NCBI GenBank assembly: GCA_028278755.1
Contig: JAPYOI010000186.1
Location: 1-8,107, forward strand
Direction of reading: 5' to 3'
Origin: Poriferisodalis multihospitum
GTDB lineage: Bacteria; Actinomycetota; Acidimicrobiia; Acidimicrobiales; Poriferisodalaceae
Length of the DNA stretch: 8,107 nt
Shown here: one piece after another, positions 1-7,323 of the stretch
How positions within the stretch are numbered: the first letter of the stretch is position 1
Layout of the letters: each line of letters starts with the position of its first letter
Notes under the pieces: generated by a model
The model's input: only the letters and a program-made list of their open reading frames with translations
Told to the model about the DNA's origin: nothing
Databases searched by the model: none
Program-made: the position numbers and the translations under genes

Positions 1-1
1 G

Positions 2-3000
2 CGGTGGGATGCCACTGCCAGCACCCCCATCACCAGCCGCACCGCGGACGCCGTGCGCTCCTGCGACGCGGGCTTCGCGTGGAACGACACCAGCGGCAAG
101 TGCGAGAAAACCACCTACGCCGACCCGACCGCGCCGCTGACCAAGCTGACGGGCGACCCGCCGCAGGTGTCGTGCGGCGACGGCTACAAGCCTGCCGGGG
201 GCGGGCGCTGCTCCAAGACGACCCTCGGCGATCCGACGCAGCCGCCGGTCGCTGTCGGCTGCGCAGTACATCTGGGATCGCTGCACGGCGGCGCCATCAA
301 GATCCAGGGCGCATGGTCGTCGGGCTGCCCCTCAGCGCATCTGGGCAGCGCCCAGGTCCCGCACTGGGCGCAGTCGTTCGCGTTCAGCGTGCCCGCAGGG
401 GCCACTCTGGACCTCGACGCCGTCTCCGACGGCGACCCCTACATGTCGGTTGCCGACGGCGACGCCACGGTGGTCGGCTCCGATGACGACTCCGGCACAG
501 ACGGACGCGACAGCCGCATACGCGGGCTGCGACTCACGGCAGGCAGCTACACGATCGAGGTGACCACCGCCGCGCCGCGCACCACAGGCACTTTCACGCT
601 CACCGTCGACACCGCGCTCGACGAGATCCCCGTCGCCATCGACGGCCTCGCCGACGGCACCGGCTGGGGCCTCGCCGCAGCCACCGTGACAGCATCGGAC
701 GGGTTCACCGTCGAGCCCGCCGACGCCACCTGCACCGCCACAGCCGCGACCGCAGGCGTCACGCCCACAATCACCGCAGGCGCCGTCGCCGGCGAGCGCA
801 CCGTCAGCCTGGCGTCCGCGGCGCCGTTCAGCCACAGCGTGACAGTGCGCTGCGACGCCGCAGGCCGCGCCCCGTCCACGGCCACAGCCACGCTGACAGG
901 CAAGATCGCGGTCAGCACAGTCGCCGTCGCGGCAGGCGACAGCTGCACCGGCACACCCGCCGCGGGCTATGCGTGCACCGTGCCCCAAGGCGGCACCCTG
1001 CCGGTGACCGCCACCGCACACGGCGCCCACGGCGGGCTGTCGATCGCATGGACCGCGACGGGCGGCGCGTCAGCCGCCATGCCGACCCAGACCGCCGTGG
1101 CGGCGACATCGGGCGCGGGGTTCTCGCGCACCTCCACCGCCGCGCTGGCCTGCACCGCAGACGGCACCGTCACCGTCACGGCCTCGGCCGCAGGACTCGC
1201 CAAGACGGCCCTCATCAGTGTGACCTGCGACATCGCGGTGGCCTGCGACGACCCTCTCGGCGAGCTCGCCGCCGGCGACACCGCCCGCAGCGGCACCATC
1301 ACCGACAGCGCCGACTGCGTGTCAGAAACCCGCGGCAGCGACAACCCCCCGCAGACGCACTACGCGCGTCGTCACACGTTCACCCTCGCCGGCGACGCGA
1401 CAGTCACCATCGACCTCGCCGACGCACAGGCCGACACCCCAACGCTGGACACATGGCTGATCCTGCTCGAAGGCCGCACCGCCGCAGGCACGCCGCTCGC
1501 CCAGGACCACCGAAGCGGCCCCGGCACCGACAGCCGCATCACCCGCAAGCTGCCCGCTGGCAGCTACACCATCGAGGCCACCACCTTCTTCAGCAGCGAC
1601 ACCGGCCGCTACGACCTCAACGTCGACACCAGATACCACAAACAGACCGCCATCACCGGCCTGGTCGGCGCCACAAAGACCGGCAGCGGCCAAGTCGGCT
1701 TCGCCCGTCCCTTCACCGTCGCGCCCGCAACCGCCCAATGCACCCCAGACCCCGACACCGCCACGGTCGCCACCGGCGCCGGCCCCGCCGACCGCACCCT
1801 GACCGCGTCGATCGGCACGCCCGCATCGCTGGAAGTCACCGTCACCTGCGAGGCTGAGGGCTATGTGGCCGCGTCGCGCACGGTGACCCTCACCGCCCAG
1901 CTCGCCTGCTCCACCCATCTCGGCACCCTCACAGCGGGCATCACCACCCACAGCGGCGGCCTGTGGGGCGGCAACCCATGCAGATCCCCGCAACGCTTCA
2001 CCGACGGCGGCACATCGATCACCCGCTACGCCCACCGCCACACCATCACCCTCACATCGCCCGGCTGGGTCACGATCGACCTCGCATCCGCCGCCGGCAA
2101 CCACACACCGCTGGACACCTACCTGATCCTGCTCGAGGGCCACAGCCCAGACGGCACCGGCACCGTGGCAGGCCGCGACGACGACTCCGGAACCGGCCGC
2201 AACAGCCGCCTCGCCGACGTCTTCCTCCAACCCGGCGACTACACAATCGAGGCCACCACAGACAAATACCTCCGCACCGGCGACTACGACCTCACCATCG
2301 ACGCCCGGCTCGACGTCGGCATCCACGGCCTCAACGGGAACTCCATCATCGGCACAGGCACCGTCGCCGACCATTTCACCGTCGCCCCCGCCGGCGCGGC
2401 ATGCACCCCCAGCACCGGCACCGTCACCGCTGGCGAGAACGGCCGACGCGTCCTCACCGCCACCCTGACCGCGCTCGGCACGACCACAGTGACCGTCACC
2501 TGCACCCACACCGGCTACCGCACCGCCACCGCCACCTCCACCCTCAGAGCACTGAAGCCGGTCAGCGACGTGACCGTGGATGCCGATGCCGAGGGGTCGT
2601 GCGTTAGGTTCACCGACCCGCTGGATGCGGGCGTGGACAAGAAATACACCTGCACGATGACCCGCGGCGACGAGATGATTCTCGGGGCCGAAGCGACGGG
2701 CCCCTCCAGCCAGATGACCCTCGGCTGGGCCGCCGCGACCGGCGTGAGGGCGATCCCCGCCCTGAGAGGCCTCGATGCGTCAGTGGTGGGAGGCGCCGTG
2801 GTGTTCACCCAGGCCGGCACCGCCACGGTGCGCTGCACCGCCGACGCCGACATCACCCTCACGGTCAGCATCGACGGGGTGGCCCAGCACACCACCAAGA
2901 TCGCCGTGGACTGCGACCCGCCCGTGGTGATCACGAACTACACCGCCGGGACGCGTAATGGGCCGGGCCCGATGACGGGCACCTTCGACGTCGCGCCTGC

Positions 3001-4906
3001 GACGGCGACGTGCAGTGCGCGCAATGCAGGCGGGATCGCGGGCGTTCCTGTTCCTGGAGGGACGGGCACGAACCGCAGCGTCAGCGTCACAACGACGGCG
3101 ACGGGGGAGCTCGACGTGGAGGTCAAGTGTTCCAGGCCGGGGTACGCGACCGGTACCGCTGTGGCGAGGTTCCGGGCGAACGACGAGGCGGCGTGCGCGA
3201 CTGCGTTGGGGACTCTGTGGCATGGCATCACGGCGCGCACGGGCACGCTGAGCGCCACGAGCTGCACCTCGGACACCAGGACGCCGGCGTCGGCGACGTT
3301 CTATGCGCACCGGTACACGTTCACCATGGCCACCGCGGGGTGGGTGACGATCGATGTGGAGGGCACCGGGTCGGGCACCGCCAAGCTTGATGCCTATGCG
3401 GTGTTGTTGTACGGGCACGGCTCGGGCGGCATCGAGCGCGCCAGCGACGACGACTCGGGCAACGGCAGCAACGCCCGGCTGGCGGATCTGCTGCTGGCAC
3501 CGGGCCGCTACACCGTCGAAGCCACCTCGGCTGCAAACGGGGCTGTGGGCGGCTACCGGGTGCGCGTCCAGGGCGACTTCGCTGCACGCGCCCCCGAGCA
3601 GCCTGAACACATCGACGCTCCGCCCGTCGGCCAGACATTTGCCCGCACTTGGGAGTACCTGCCCGCAGCCGCCGCGGTGACAGTGCAGTCGGTCACCCCG
3701 CAGGGGCTCGACGTCTCGATCGTCACCGACGACGGATCGGCGACGATCACTGCAACCGCCACTCATGCCGACGAGTACACCGTCACCGTCGCCTATACCG
3801 CTTCAGGGCACACCTCGACGATCACCACCACTGTGGACGTCAGCTGCCCTCCGCAGCACCGCACCACCGCCGCCCGCACCTGCACACCACTCGCCACTGC
3901 GCTCCCCACCGGATGCGCACCCGCGACGCTGAGCGCCGGGAAGACATGGGGCAAGCTGGCCGCCTTGAGGCGGTTCAGCGCCTACAGCGGAGACGCGGGG
4001 ACGTGCACGTCGTTGACCGACAGCGGCAATTCCGCCGCCTTCTTCGAGTTCAGCGTTCCTGCGAAGCCGGGTGTATTGCCGGTGACGGTCGCCTTGGATT
4101 CGGGTGAGAGAGGAGGGATACCCAAGATAGTTGAAGTGGACGGCGGACGCCCTTCAGTGACGTTGTGGCAGTATCAAGGTGAAAGTACGAATCTCCGGTT
4201 TCGACAAACAACGCTTGTTTCAGGTGCCAAACGATCGACAATCGATGTCGATCTCTCACCCGGGCGGTATCTTGTCGAGATCACTCCTACTGCAACTGTG
4301 GCCAAGCCTCAGGACCGGTTCGAATTGGTGGTGACACTGCCGAGATGGCAACATCAGTACGACCGTGTCCAGAAGATCGGGCATACAGGCACGGCCGAAC
4401 CCAAGCTCACTCTCGATGAGTTCGTTGCGACACGCGCCAACGACCATGCCGACTACCCGTATCTGACGTGGACCGAAGATGGTTGCACTGGTTGGCCAGA
4501 TCGATATCACGCTCGTGTGCTTACGGAACAGGTTTCGCCTGGAGACACCGTGTTCGTTCATGATGTCGTCGATGAGCGCGATCTAGTTGAACGAGTAGTT
4601 CCCGTATATCGGGCATGCTGGAGACATGACTTCAATTGGCGGAATCTGTCGAGGATTCACCACTATGTAGATCATCGTGCCAAGAGTTGGACAGAGGACA
4701 CCAAGGCCGACGCGGATGCGCAGCTTGAGACTGATATCGAGACTTTGTGTCGCCAGTATCTGAATGACGAAGATTGGCAGTCTAAGCTCTCCGGCTGCTA
4801 CTTTAATGCAAAATTGATATACTGGGGCGTAAAGGCATTCCAGCTTGAATTGTACACGACATTGTTTGCGAGTGATGATCTTGGAGCCCCAGAGGGTTTG
4901 GAGTAA
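2..4906 (+). CDS. Giant secreted-type repeat protein with PPC/Ig-like stalk and C-terminal phospholipase A2 domain (5' partial)
   Basis: The frame is open to the left edge, so the true start and any signal peptide lie outside the window. GTG 53 is only the first possible start inside it. Numbering from GTG 53: residues 4-60 hold two short Cys repeats (C...GKCEKTT..DPT and C...GGRCSKTT..DPT). PPC-like beta domains lie at about 70-190, 398-528, 619-753 and 1048-1177, each ending in a DDDSG-like turn, a PG-x-YTIEAT strand and a final Y-x-L-x-V strand. Ig-like Cys-containing segments fill the gaps. A degenerate PPC-like domain lies near 1288-1430. Residues about 1435-1610 resemble bacterial secreted PLA2: WTEDGC at 1473-1478, ACWRHDF with H1525/D1526, D1555, and C1478, C1522, C1566, C1582. 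Inferred role: an extracellular or surface protein that delivers a calcium-dependent phospholipid sn-2 acyl hydrolase. The last 830 bases have clearly lower GC than the stalk. The ORF and architecture are certain, the PLA2 fold likely, and a toxin role inferred. Confidence 0.88.
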   Translation, partial: RWDATASTPITSRTADAVRSCDAGFAWNDTSGKCEKTTYADPTAPLTKLTGDPPQVSCGDGYKPAGGGRCSKTTLGDPTQPPVAVGCAVHLGSLHGGAIKIQGAWSSGCPSAHLGSAQVPHWAQSFAFSVPAGATLDLDAVSDGDPYMSVADGDATVVGSDDDSGTDGRDSRIRGLRLTAGSYTIEVTTAAPRTTGTFTLTVDTALDEIPVAIDGLADGTGWGLAAATVTASDGFTVEPADATCTATAATAGVTPTITAGAVAGERTVSLASAAPFSHSVTVRCDAAGRAPSTATATLTGKIAVSTVAVAAGDSCTGTPAAGYACTVPQGGTLPVTATAHGAHGGLSIAWTATGGASAAMPTQTAVAATSGAGFSRTSTAALACTADGTVTVTASAAGLAKTALISVTCDIAVACDDPLGELAAGDTARSGTITDSADCVSETRGSDNPPQTHYARRHTFTLAGDATVTIDLADAQADTPTLDTWLILLEGRTAAGTPLAQDHRSGPGTDSRITRKLPAGSYTIEATTFFSSDTGRYDLNVDTRYHKQTAITGLVGATKTGSGQVGFARPFTVAPATAQCTPDPDTATVATGAGPADRTLTASIGTPASLEVTVTCEAEGYVAASRTVTLTAQLACSTHLGTLTAGITTHSGGLWGGNPCRSPQRFTDGGTSITRYAHRHTITLTSPGWVTIDLASAAGNHTPLDTYLILLEGHSPDGTGTVAGRDDDSGTGRNSRLADVFLQPGDYTIEATTDKYLRTGDYDLTIDARLDVGIHGLNGNSIIGTGTVADHFTVAPAGAACTPSTGTVTAGENGRRVLTATLTALGTTTVTVTCTHTGYRTATATSTLRALKPVSDVTVDADAEGSCVRFTDPLDAGVDKKYTCTMTRGDEMILGAEATGPSSQMTLGWAAATGVRAIPALRGLDASVVGGAVVFTQAGTATVRCTADADITLTVSIDGVAQHTTKIAVDCDPPVVITNYTAGTRNGPGPMTGTFDVAPATATCSARNAGGIAGVPVPGGTGTNRSVSVTTTATGELDVEVKCSRPGYATGTAVARFRANDEAACATALGTLWHGITARTGTLSATSCTSDTRTPASATFYAHRYTFTMATAGWVTIDVEGTGSGTAKLDAYAVLLYGHGSGGIERASDDDSGNGSNARLADLLLAPGRYTVEATSAANGAVGGYRVRVQGDFAARAPEQPEHIDAPPVGQTFARTWEYLPAAAAVTVQSVTPQGLDVSIVTDDGSATITATATHADEYTVTVAYTASGHTSTITTTVDVSCPPQHRTTAARTCTPLATALPTGCAPATLSAGKTWGKLAALRRFSAYSGDAGTCTSLTDSGNSAAFFEFSVPAKPGVLPVTVALDSGERGGIPKIVEVDGGRPSVTLWQYQGESTNLRFRQTTLVSGAKRSTIDVDLSPGRYLVEITPTATVAKPQDRFELVVTLPRWQHQYDRVQKIGHTGTAEPKLTLDEFVATRANDHADYPYLTWTEDGCTGWPDRYHARVLTEQVSPGDTVFVHDVVDERDLVERVVPVYRACWRHDFNWRNLSRIHHYVDHRAKSWTEDTKADADAQLETDIETLCRQYLNDEDWQSKLSGCYFNAKLIYWGVKAFQLELYTTLFASDDLGAPEGLE
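3380..3916 (+). repeat. Duplicated stalk segment, copy A (in the giant gene)
   Basis: This stretch encodes the second half of PPC-like domain 4 and the following Ig-like segment, up to the Cys of an LPTGC motif. It matches 6399-6932 downstream. From 3401 to 3603 I count 15 mismatches in 203 bases against 6420-6622 (about 93% identity), with unbroken identical runs at 3408-3456 and 3557-3603. Identity falls beyond 3604, where the second copy is one codon shorter. Similarity stops abruptly after TGC at 3914-3916, upstream of the low-GC tip. Confidence 0.9.
4355..4903 (+). other. Phospholipase A2-like domain at the C-terminus of the giant protein
   Basis: By recall, the segment lines up with the small secreted PLA2 of Streptomyces violaceoruber (prokaryotic PLA2 family). 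The family's W-x-x-D-L-C calcium site corresponds to WTEDGC (D1476, C1478). Its A-C-x-R-H-D-F-x-Y-R-N core corresponds to ACWRHDFNWRN (H1525 catalytic, D1526 calcium ligand). Its D-x5-D-x4-C helix corresponds to DAQLETDIETLC (D1555 as catalytic Asp, C1566), and the final C-x-x-x-A...Y-x-x-V...F to the stretch from C1582. All four metal or catalytic positions are retained, so activity is plausible. The loop between C1478 and C1522 is much longer (43 residues) than in the Streptomyces enzyme, which could hold a specificity insert. The alignment was done by eye. Confidence 0.78.
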
Positions 4907-5020
4907 GTAGTGCAGACAGCTTGTGTCGATGACCAGTGCATGGCAGCATCAATCGCGCCTTCGCCGCTTGGATCGAATGCGTTCGTGCCCATTTCGCCGG
5001 ATCACAGAGATATTCGGTTA

Positions 5021-5614
5021 GTGAGCTGCCACACGCGAGTCAACAAGGCATTCTGTCTCGTGTTACTGGCCGGCGCTGTGTTCATGATGGTACTCAGTGG
5101 TTGCACGCCCGGTGACGCCGACGACGCTTTGAGATATGATACCAATAGTGACTTAGGCAGGCAGGTACGGATTCAGCAGTCCCTCGAGCAATTTGAGCTC
5201 GTGGAATTGACACCACAAGATGCGATTCATGTGAATTTCGAACAGTTTGTTTCTTCCTTGGCACCCTTCGTAGAGTATGCAGCGCGTTCCTCAACCAATT
5301 CGCTAGACGCAGAGTTTCCGACTTCGTTCGCAGCGTGGGAATCTGCGAATCAAGAACTGCTTGCCGAGTTGGAGCAATGGATGCATGCAAATGTCATGTT
5401 GGGGGGCGCGGGTCCTAACGGGTATCTTACTGAGCTGATGCACACACTTATCTTTCCCCCGGCGGACTTCGAAGTTGCCTTGAACGCCAAGTATGGGCCC
5501 GATTGGCCCAAGGAACGGTTTGATTCAGTATTCGAATCAGAGTATTTCAATTTGGCAACGCTCTGGCAGGCGGTGAATTTGGACCAACAGCCCTCGTGGC
5601 TGATTCTTGAGTAG
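5021..5614 (+). CDS. Predicted lipoprotein of unknown family, candidate immunity protein for the PLA2 tip
   Basis: I do not recognise the family. The GTG at 5021 is chosen because it gives a compact lipoprotein signal: a basic n-region with R6 and K9, a hydrophobic run at residues 10-24 (AFCLVLLAGAVFMMV) and a lipobox LSGC with C28 as the lipidated residue. The frame is open back to GTG 4910, but that start would put about 37 unrelated residues before the signal. AGAGA at 5006-5010 is a weak ribosome site. The mature part is about 170 residues, acidic and rich in Trp, Phe and Glu, with no catalytic motif that I can see. It starts about 115 bases after the PLA2 gene and shares its low GC. A lipoprotein displayed on the outer face of the membrane is where protection from an external phospholipase would be needed, and lipoprotein or periplasmic immunity proteins are known for phospholipase effectors of type VI secretion. 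The immunity role here is inference. Confidence 0.75.
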   Translation: MSCHTRVNKAFCLVLLAGAVFMMVLSGCTPGDADDALRYDTNSDLGRQVRIQQSLEQFELVELTPQDAIHVNFEQFVSSLAPFVEYAARSSTNSLDAEFPTSFAAWESANQELLAELEQWMHANVMLGGAGPNGYLTELMHTLIFPPADFEVALNAKYGPDWPKERFDSVFESEYFNLATLWQAVNLDQQPSWLILE

Positions 5615-5720
5615 CCGATGAGCCCCATGCGATAGGCAGGTTCGACAGCGACATGATGATCTGCGGCATCGCTTACTCGTCAACTCCAATTCACGGGATG
5701 TGGTCTCGGAGCAGTCGAAC

Positions 5721-6332
5721 ATGAAGTTGGTCGGATTCGAGGTGGTCGAATTCCGTACTGGTAGACGCGCCACACTGGCACCGAAGTCGCGGCGAGCTCT
5801 GGCCAAAATGTTGGACCTGATGTTGGCCACTGTTAGCGCTCTGGTGATTGCAGCAGTGATCGATTCTTCGATTGATGCGTGGTTGCTGGATCAAGGGATC
5901 ATTGCTCTGCCGGGATGGACCCTCATTGCTTGCGGACTCGCGTTGGCAGTCAGTGGCATTGGCGAACTAATGGGACTCATCGCAGGCTTCGGCTCAGTAG
6001 GCAAGCTGTCGCTTGGACTCAAAGTTGTTTCAGTCCATTCAGGCGAGAAGCCAACGATCCGTCAAGCGTTGTCGCGAGCGGTGGTTTCCATGTGCGTGAC
6101 AATCGGCGTGATGGTTGTATGTTGTATCCCGTTTTTTTGGGCTGTGATCTTTGCTTGGTTCGTGTTTCTTGTCTTCGCCGGTTGGATGCTCTGGGTGCTG
6201 TCATTGTGCTTTCAGTGGTGTCTACTGACTAAGGACTTGCGGCAAGCAATCCATGACAGGGTTGCCCAGACGATCGTCGTCTCATCGGGCCACGCTTCAC
6301 GTGGTGCATGGCTGATGACAGTTTGGAGATAG
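5721..6332 (+). CDS. RDD-family integral membrane protein
   Basis: The protein has 203 residues from ATG 5721, which is preceded by GGAG at 5708-5711 with 9-base spacing. An in-frame GTG at 5700 would add seven residues and has a poorer upstream site. RDD signatures are visible: R25 and D32 around the start of the first membrane segment (about 30-48); a second segment at about 66-90; then G-S-V-G-K-L-S-L-G-L-K-V-V at 91-103 with a following polar G-E-K-P-T and a conserved Arg; one long or two shorter hydrophobic segments in about 120-165; and the C-terminal R-Q-A-I-H-D-R-V-A-x-T-I-V-V. The molecular function of RDD proteins is generally unknown (some are linked to transport or ion homeostasis). 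The gene follows the lipoprotein gene by 106 bases and shares its low GC (47% in one counted line), so it belongs to the same island and could be an accessory or immunity component. The family call is firm and the role is open. Confidence 0.85.
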   Translation: MKLVGFEVVEFRTGRRATLAPKSRRALAKMLDLMLATVSALVIAAVIDSSIDAWLLDQGIIALPGWTLIACGLALAVSGIGELMGLIAGFGSVGKLSLGLKVVSVHSGEKPTIRQALSRAVVSMCVTIGVMVVCCIPFFWAVIFAWFVFLVFAGWMLWVLSLCFQWCLLTKDLRQAIHDRVAQTIVVSSGHASRGAWLMTVWR

Positions 6333-6383
6333 CGCTGGAAGGCACTATTGATGTGGCTGTAGAGGGACATACCCACTCCCTCA

Positions 6384-6935
6384 ATGTGCACGGCAGAGGC
6401 CACCCTCGACACCGATGCGGTCGTGCTGTACGGGCACGGCTCGGGCGGCATCGAGCGCGCCAGCGACGACGACTCAGGCAACGGCAGCAACGCCCGGCTC
6501 GCTGATCTGCTGCTGGCACCGGGCCGCTACACCGTCGAAGCCACCACGGCTGCAAACGAAGCGACGGGCGCATATCGGGTGCGCGTCCAGGGCGACTTCG
6601 CTGCACGCGCCCCCGAGCAGCCCGGGCGTGTTCTCGCGGACGTGGGCCAACGGTTCTCTCAGACGTGGGCGCATCTACCCGCGGCTGCGTCGGTGAGCGT
6701 GCAGTCGGTCACCCCAGTAGGGCTCGACGCCACCATCACCACCGACGAGGGACAGGCAACTCTCATCGCGACAGCCACCCACGCCGACGACTACACCGTG
6801 ACCGTCGCCTACACCGCATCAGGGCACACCTCCACGATCACCACCACCGTCGACGCCGACTGCCCGCCACGTCACGTCGAAACCGACACCCGCACCTGCA
6901 CCCCGCTTACCACCACACTCCCCACAGGGTGCACC
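6384..6935 (+). pseudogene. Truncated second copy of the stalk segment (copy B), orphan remnant of a giant repeat protein
   Basis: The frame starting at 6384 encodes the second half of a PPC-like domain (L-Y-G-H-G-S-G-G, D-D-D-S-G-N-G-S, APGRYTVEAT, YRVRVQGDF) and an Ig-like segment ending LPTGC, paralogous to the giant protein's residues about 1110-1288. It lacks everything upstream: an in-frame TAG sits at 6360-6362, and the ATG at 6384 has no recognisable ribosome site. It also lacks everything downstream: the frame runs on into the IS3 leader and stops at 7074-7076. Homology starts near 6399, where GC also rises sharply. It is either a decayed tandem paralogue or the homology arm of an orphan toxin cassette whose own tip was lost when the IS arrived or later deleted sequence. 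Confidence 0.85.
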
Positions 6936-6976
6936 GTCACGGCGGTGCCTCGCCCCGTTGGCTTGTCACCTCGATT

Positions 6977-6982
6977 GGGAGG
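6977..6982 (+). promoter_or_regulatory. Ribosome binding site of the IS3 orfA
   Basis: GGGAGG ends 5 bases before ATG 6988. This decides the start at 6988 over the TTG at 6958, which would add ten residues that overlap the element's leader. Confidence 0.7.
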
Positions 6983-6987
6983 TAGCC

Positions 6988-7323
6988 ATGTCAATGGTGA
7001 CCGAAGAGCAGTGCGTTGGGCCGGTGTTGGGGCCGGGCCGGACGCGAAGATCGTTCCCCAAGGAGTTCAAGGCTGACGCTGTGGCGTTGGTGCTCGATGA
7101 GGGCCGCACGATCGCGTCGGTGGCTCGGTCGTTGGGGATCGGCGAGTCGAACCTGGGCAACTGGGTGCGGCAGGCTCGGATCGACCGCGGCGAGCGGGAA
7201 GGACTCACCACGACCGAGCGGGCCGAGCTGGCTCGTCTGCGGCGGGAGAACGCGCAGTTGCGGATGGAGCGTGACTTGCTCAAACGAGCGACGGCCTTCT
7301 GGGTGAAGGAGTCGGGACAGTGA
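6988..7323 (+). CDS. IS3-family transposase OrfA (DNA-binding subunit)
   Basis: The protein has 111 residues, the normal size for OrfA. Residues about 19-65 form the helix-turn-helix of the Tnp_1 type (RSFPKEFKADAVALVLDEGR, then SVARSLGIGESNLGNWVRQA), which binds the element's ends. Residues about 76-105 form the leucine-zipper coiled coil (TERAELARLRRENAQLRMER, then LLKRATAFW) used for assembly with OrfB. The stop TGA overlaps the GTG that opens orfB (GTGA at 7320-7323). The -1 frame is also open from 7275, so either coupled re-initiation or -1 frameshifting could have made the full transposase. I see no strong slippery heptamer. orfA looks intact, but its partner is broken, so it may now act only as an end-binding inhibitor, if it is expressed. 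Confidence 0.92.
   Translation: MSMVTEEQCVGPVLGPGRTRRSFPKEFKADAVALVLDEGRTIASVARSLGIGESNLGNWVRQARIDRGEREGLTTTERAELARLRRENAQLRMERDLLKRATAFWVKESGQ

Noticed and set aside
1322..2509. Long minus-strand ORF (395 codons) opposite the stalk
   Set aside because: Composition is Gly/Ala/Val/Glu-rich as expected for the antisense of Thr/Ala/Asp-rich GC-rich coding sequence. It shows no domain and lies fully inside the giant gene.
2780..3766. Minus-strand ORF (328 codons)
   Set aside because: Arg/Gly/Ala-rich shadow of the giant gene with no recognisable motif.
4910..5020. Start of the lipoprotein at GTG 4910
   Set aside because: It would place about 37 non-hydrophobic residues before the lipobox signal, unlike any normal lipoprotein leader. 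GTG 5021 gives a standard n-, h- and c-region.
6308..6505. Small + strand ORF overlapping the end of the RDD gene, containing GTIDVAVEG, which faintly recalls the stalk's VTIDVEG
   Set aside because: The frame turns into an Arg/His-rich shadow of copy B, no start site is convincing, and the resemblance is only a few residues. It might be a frameshifted remnant of the stalk, but that cannot be supported.
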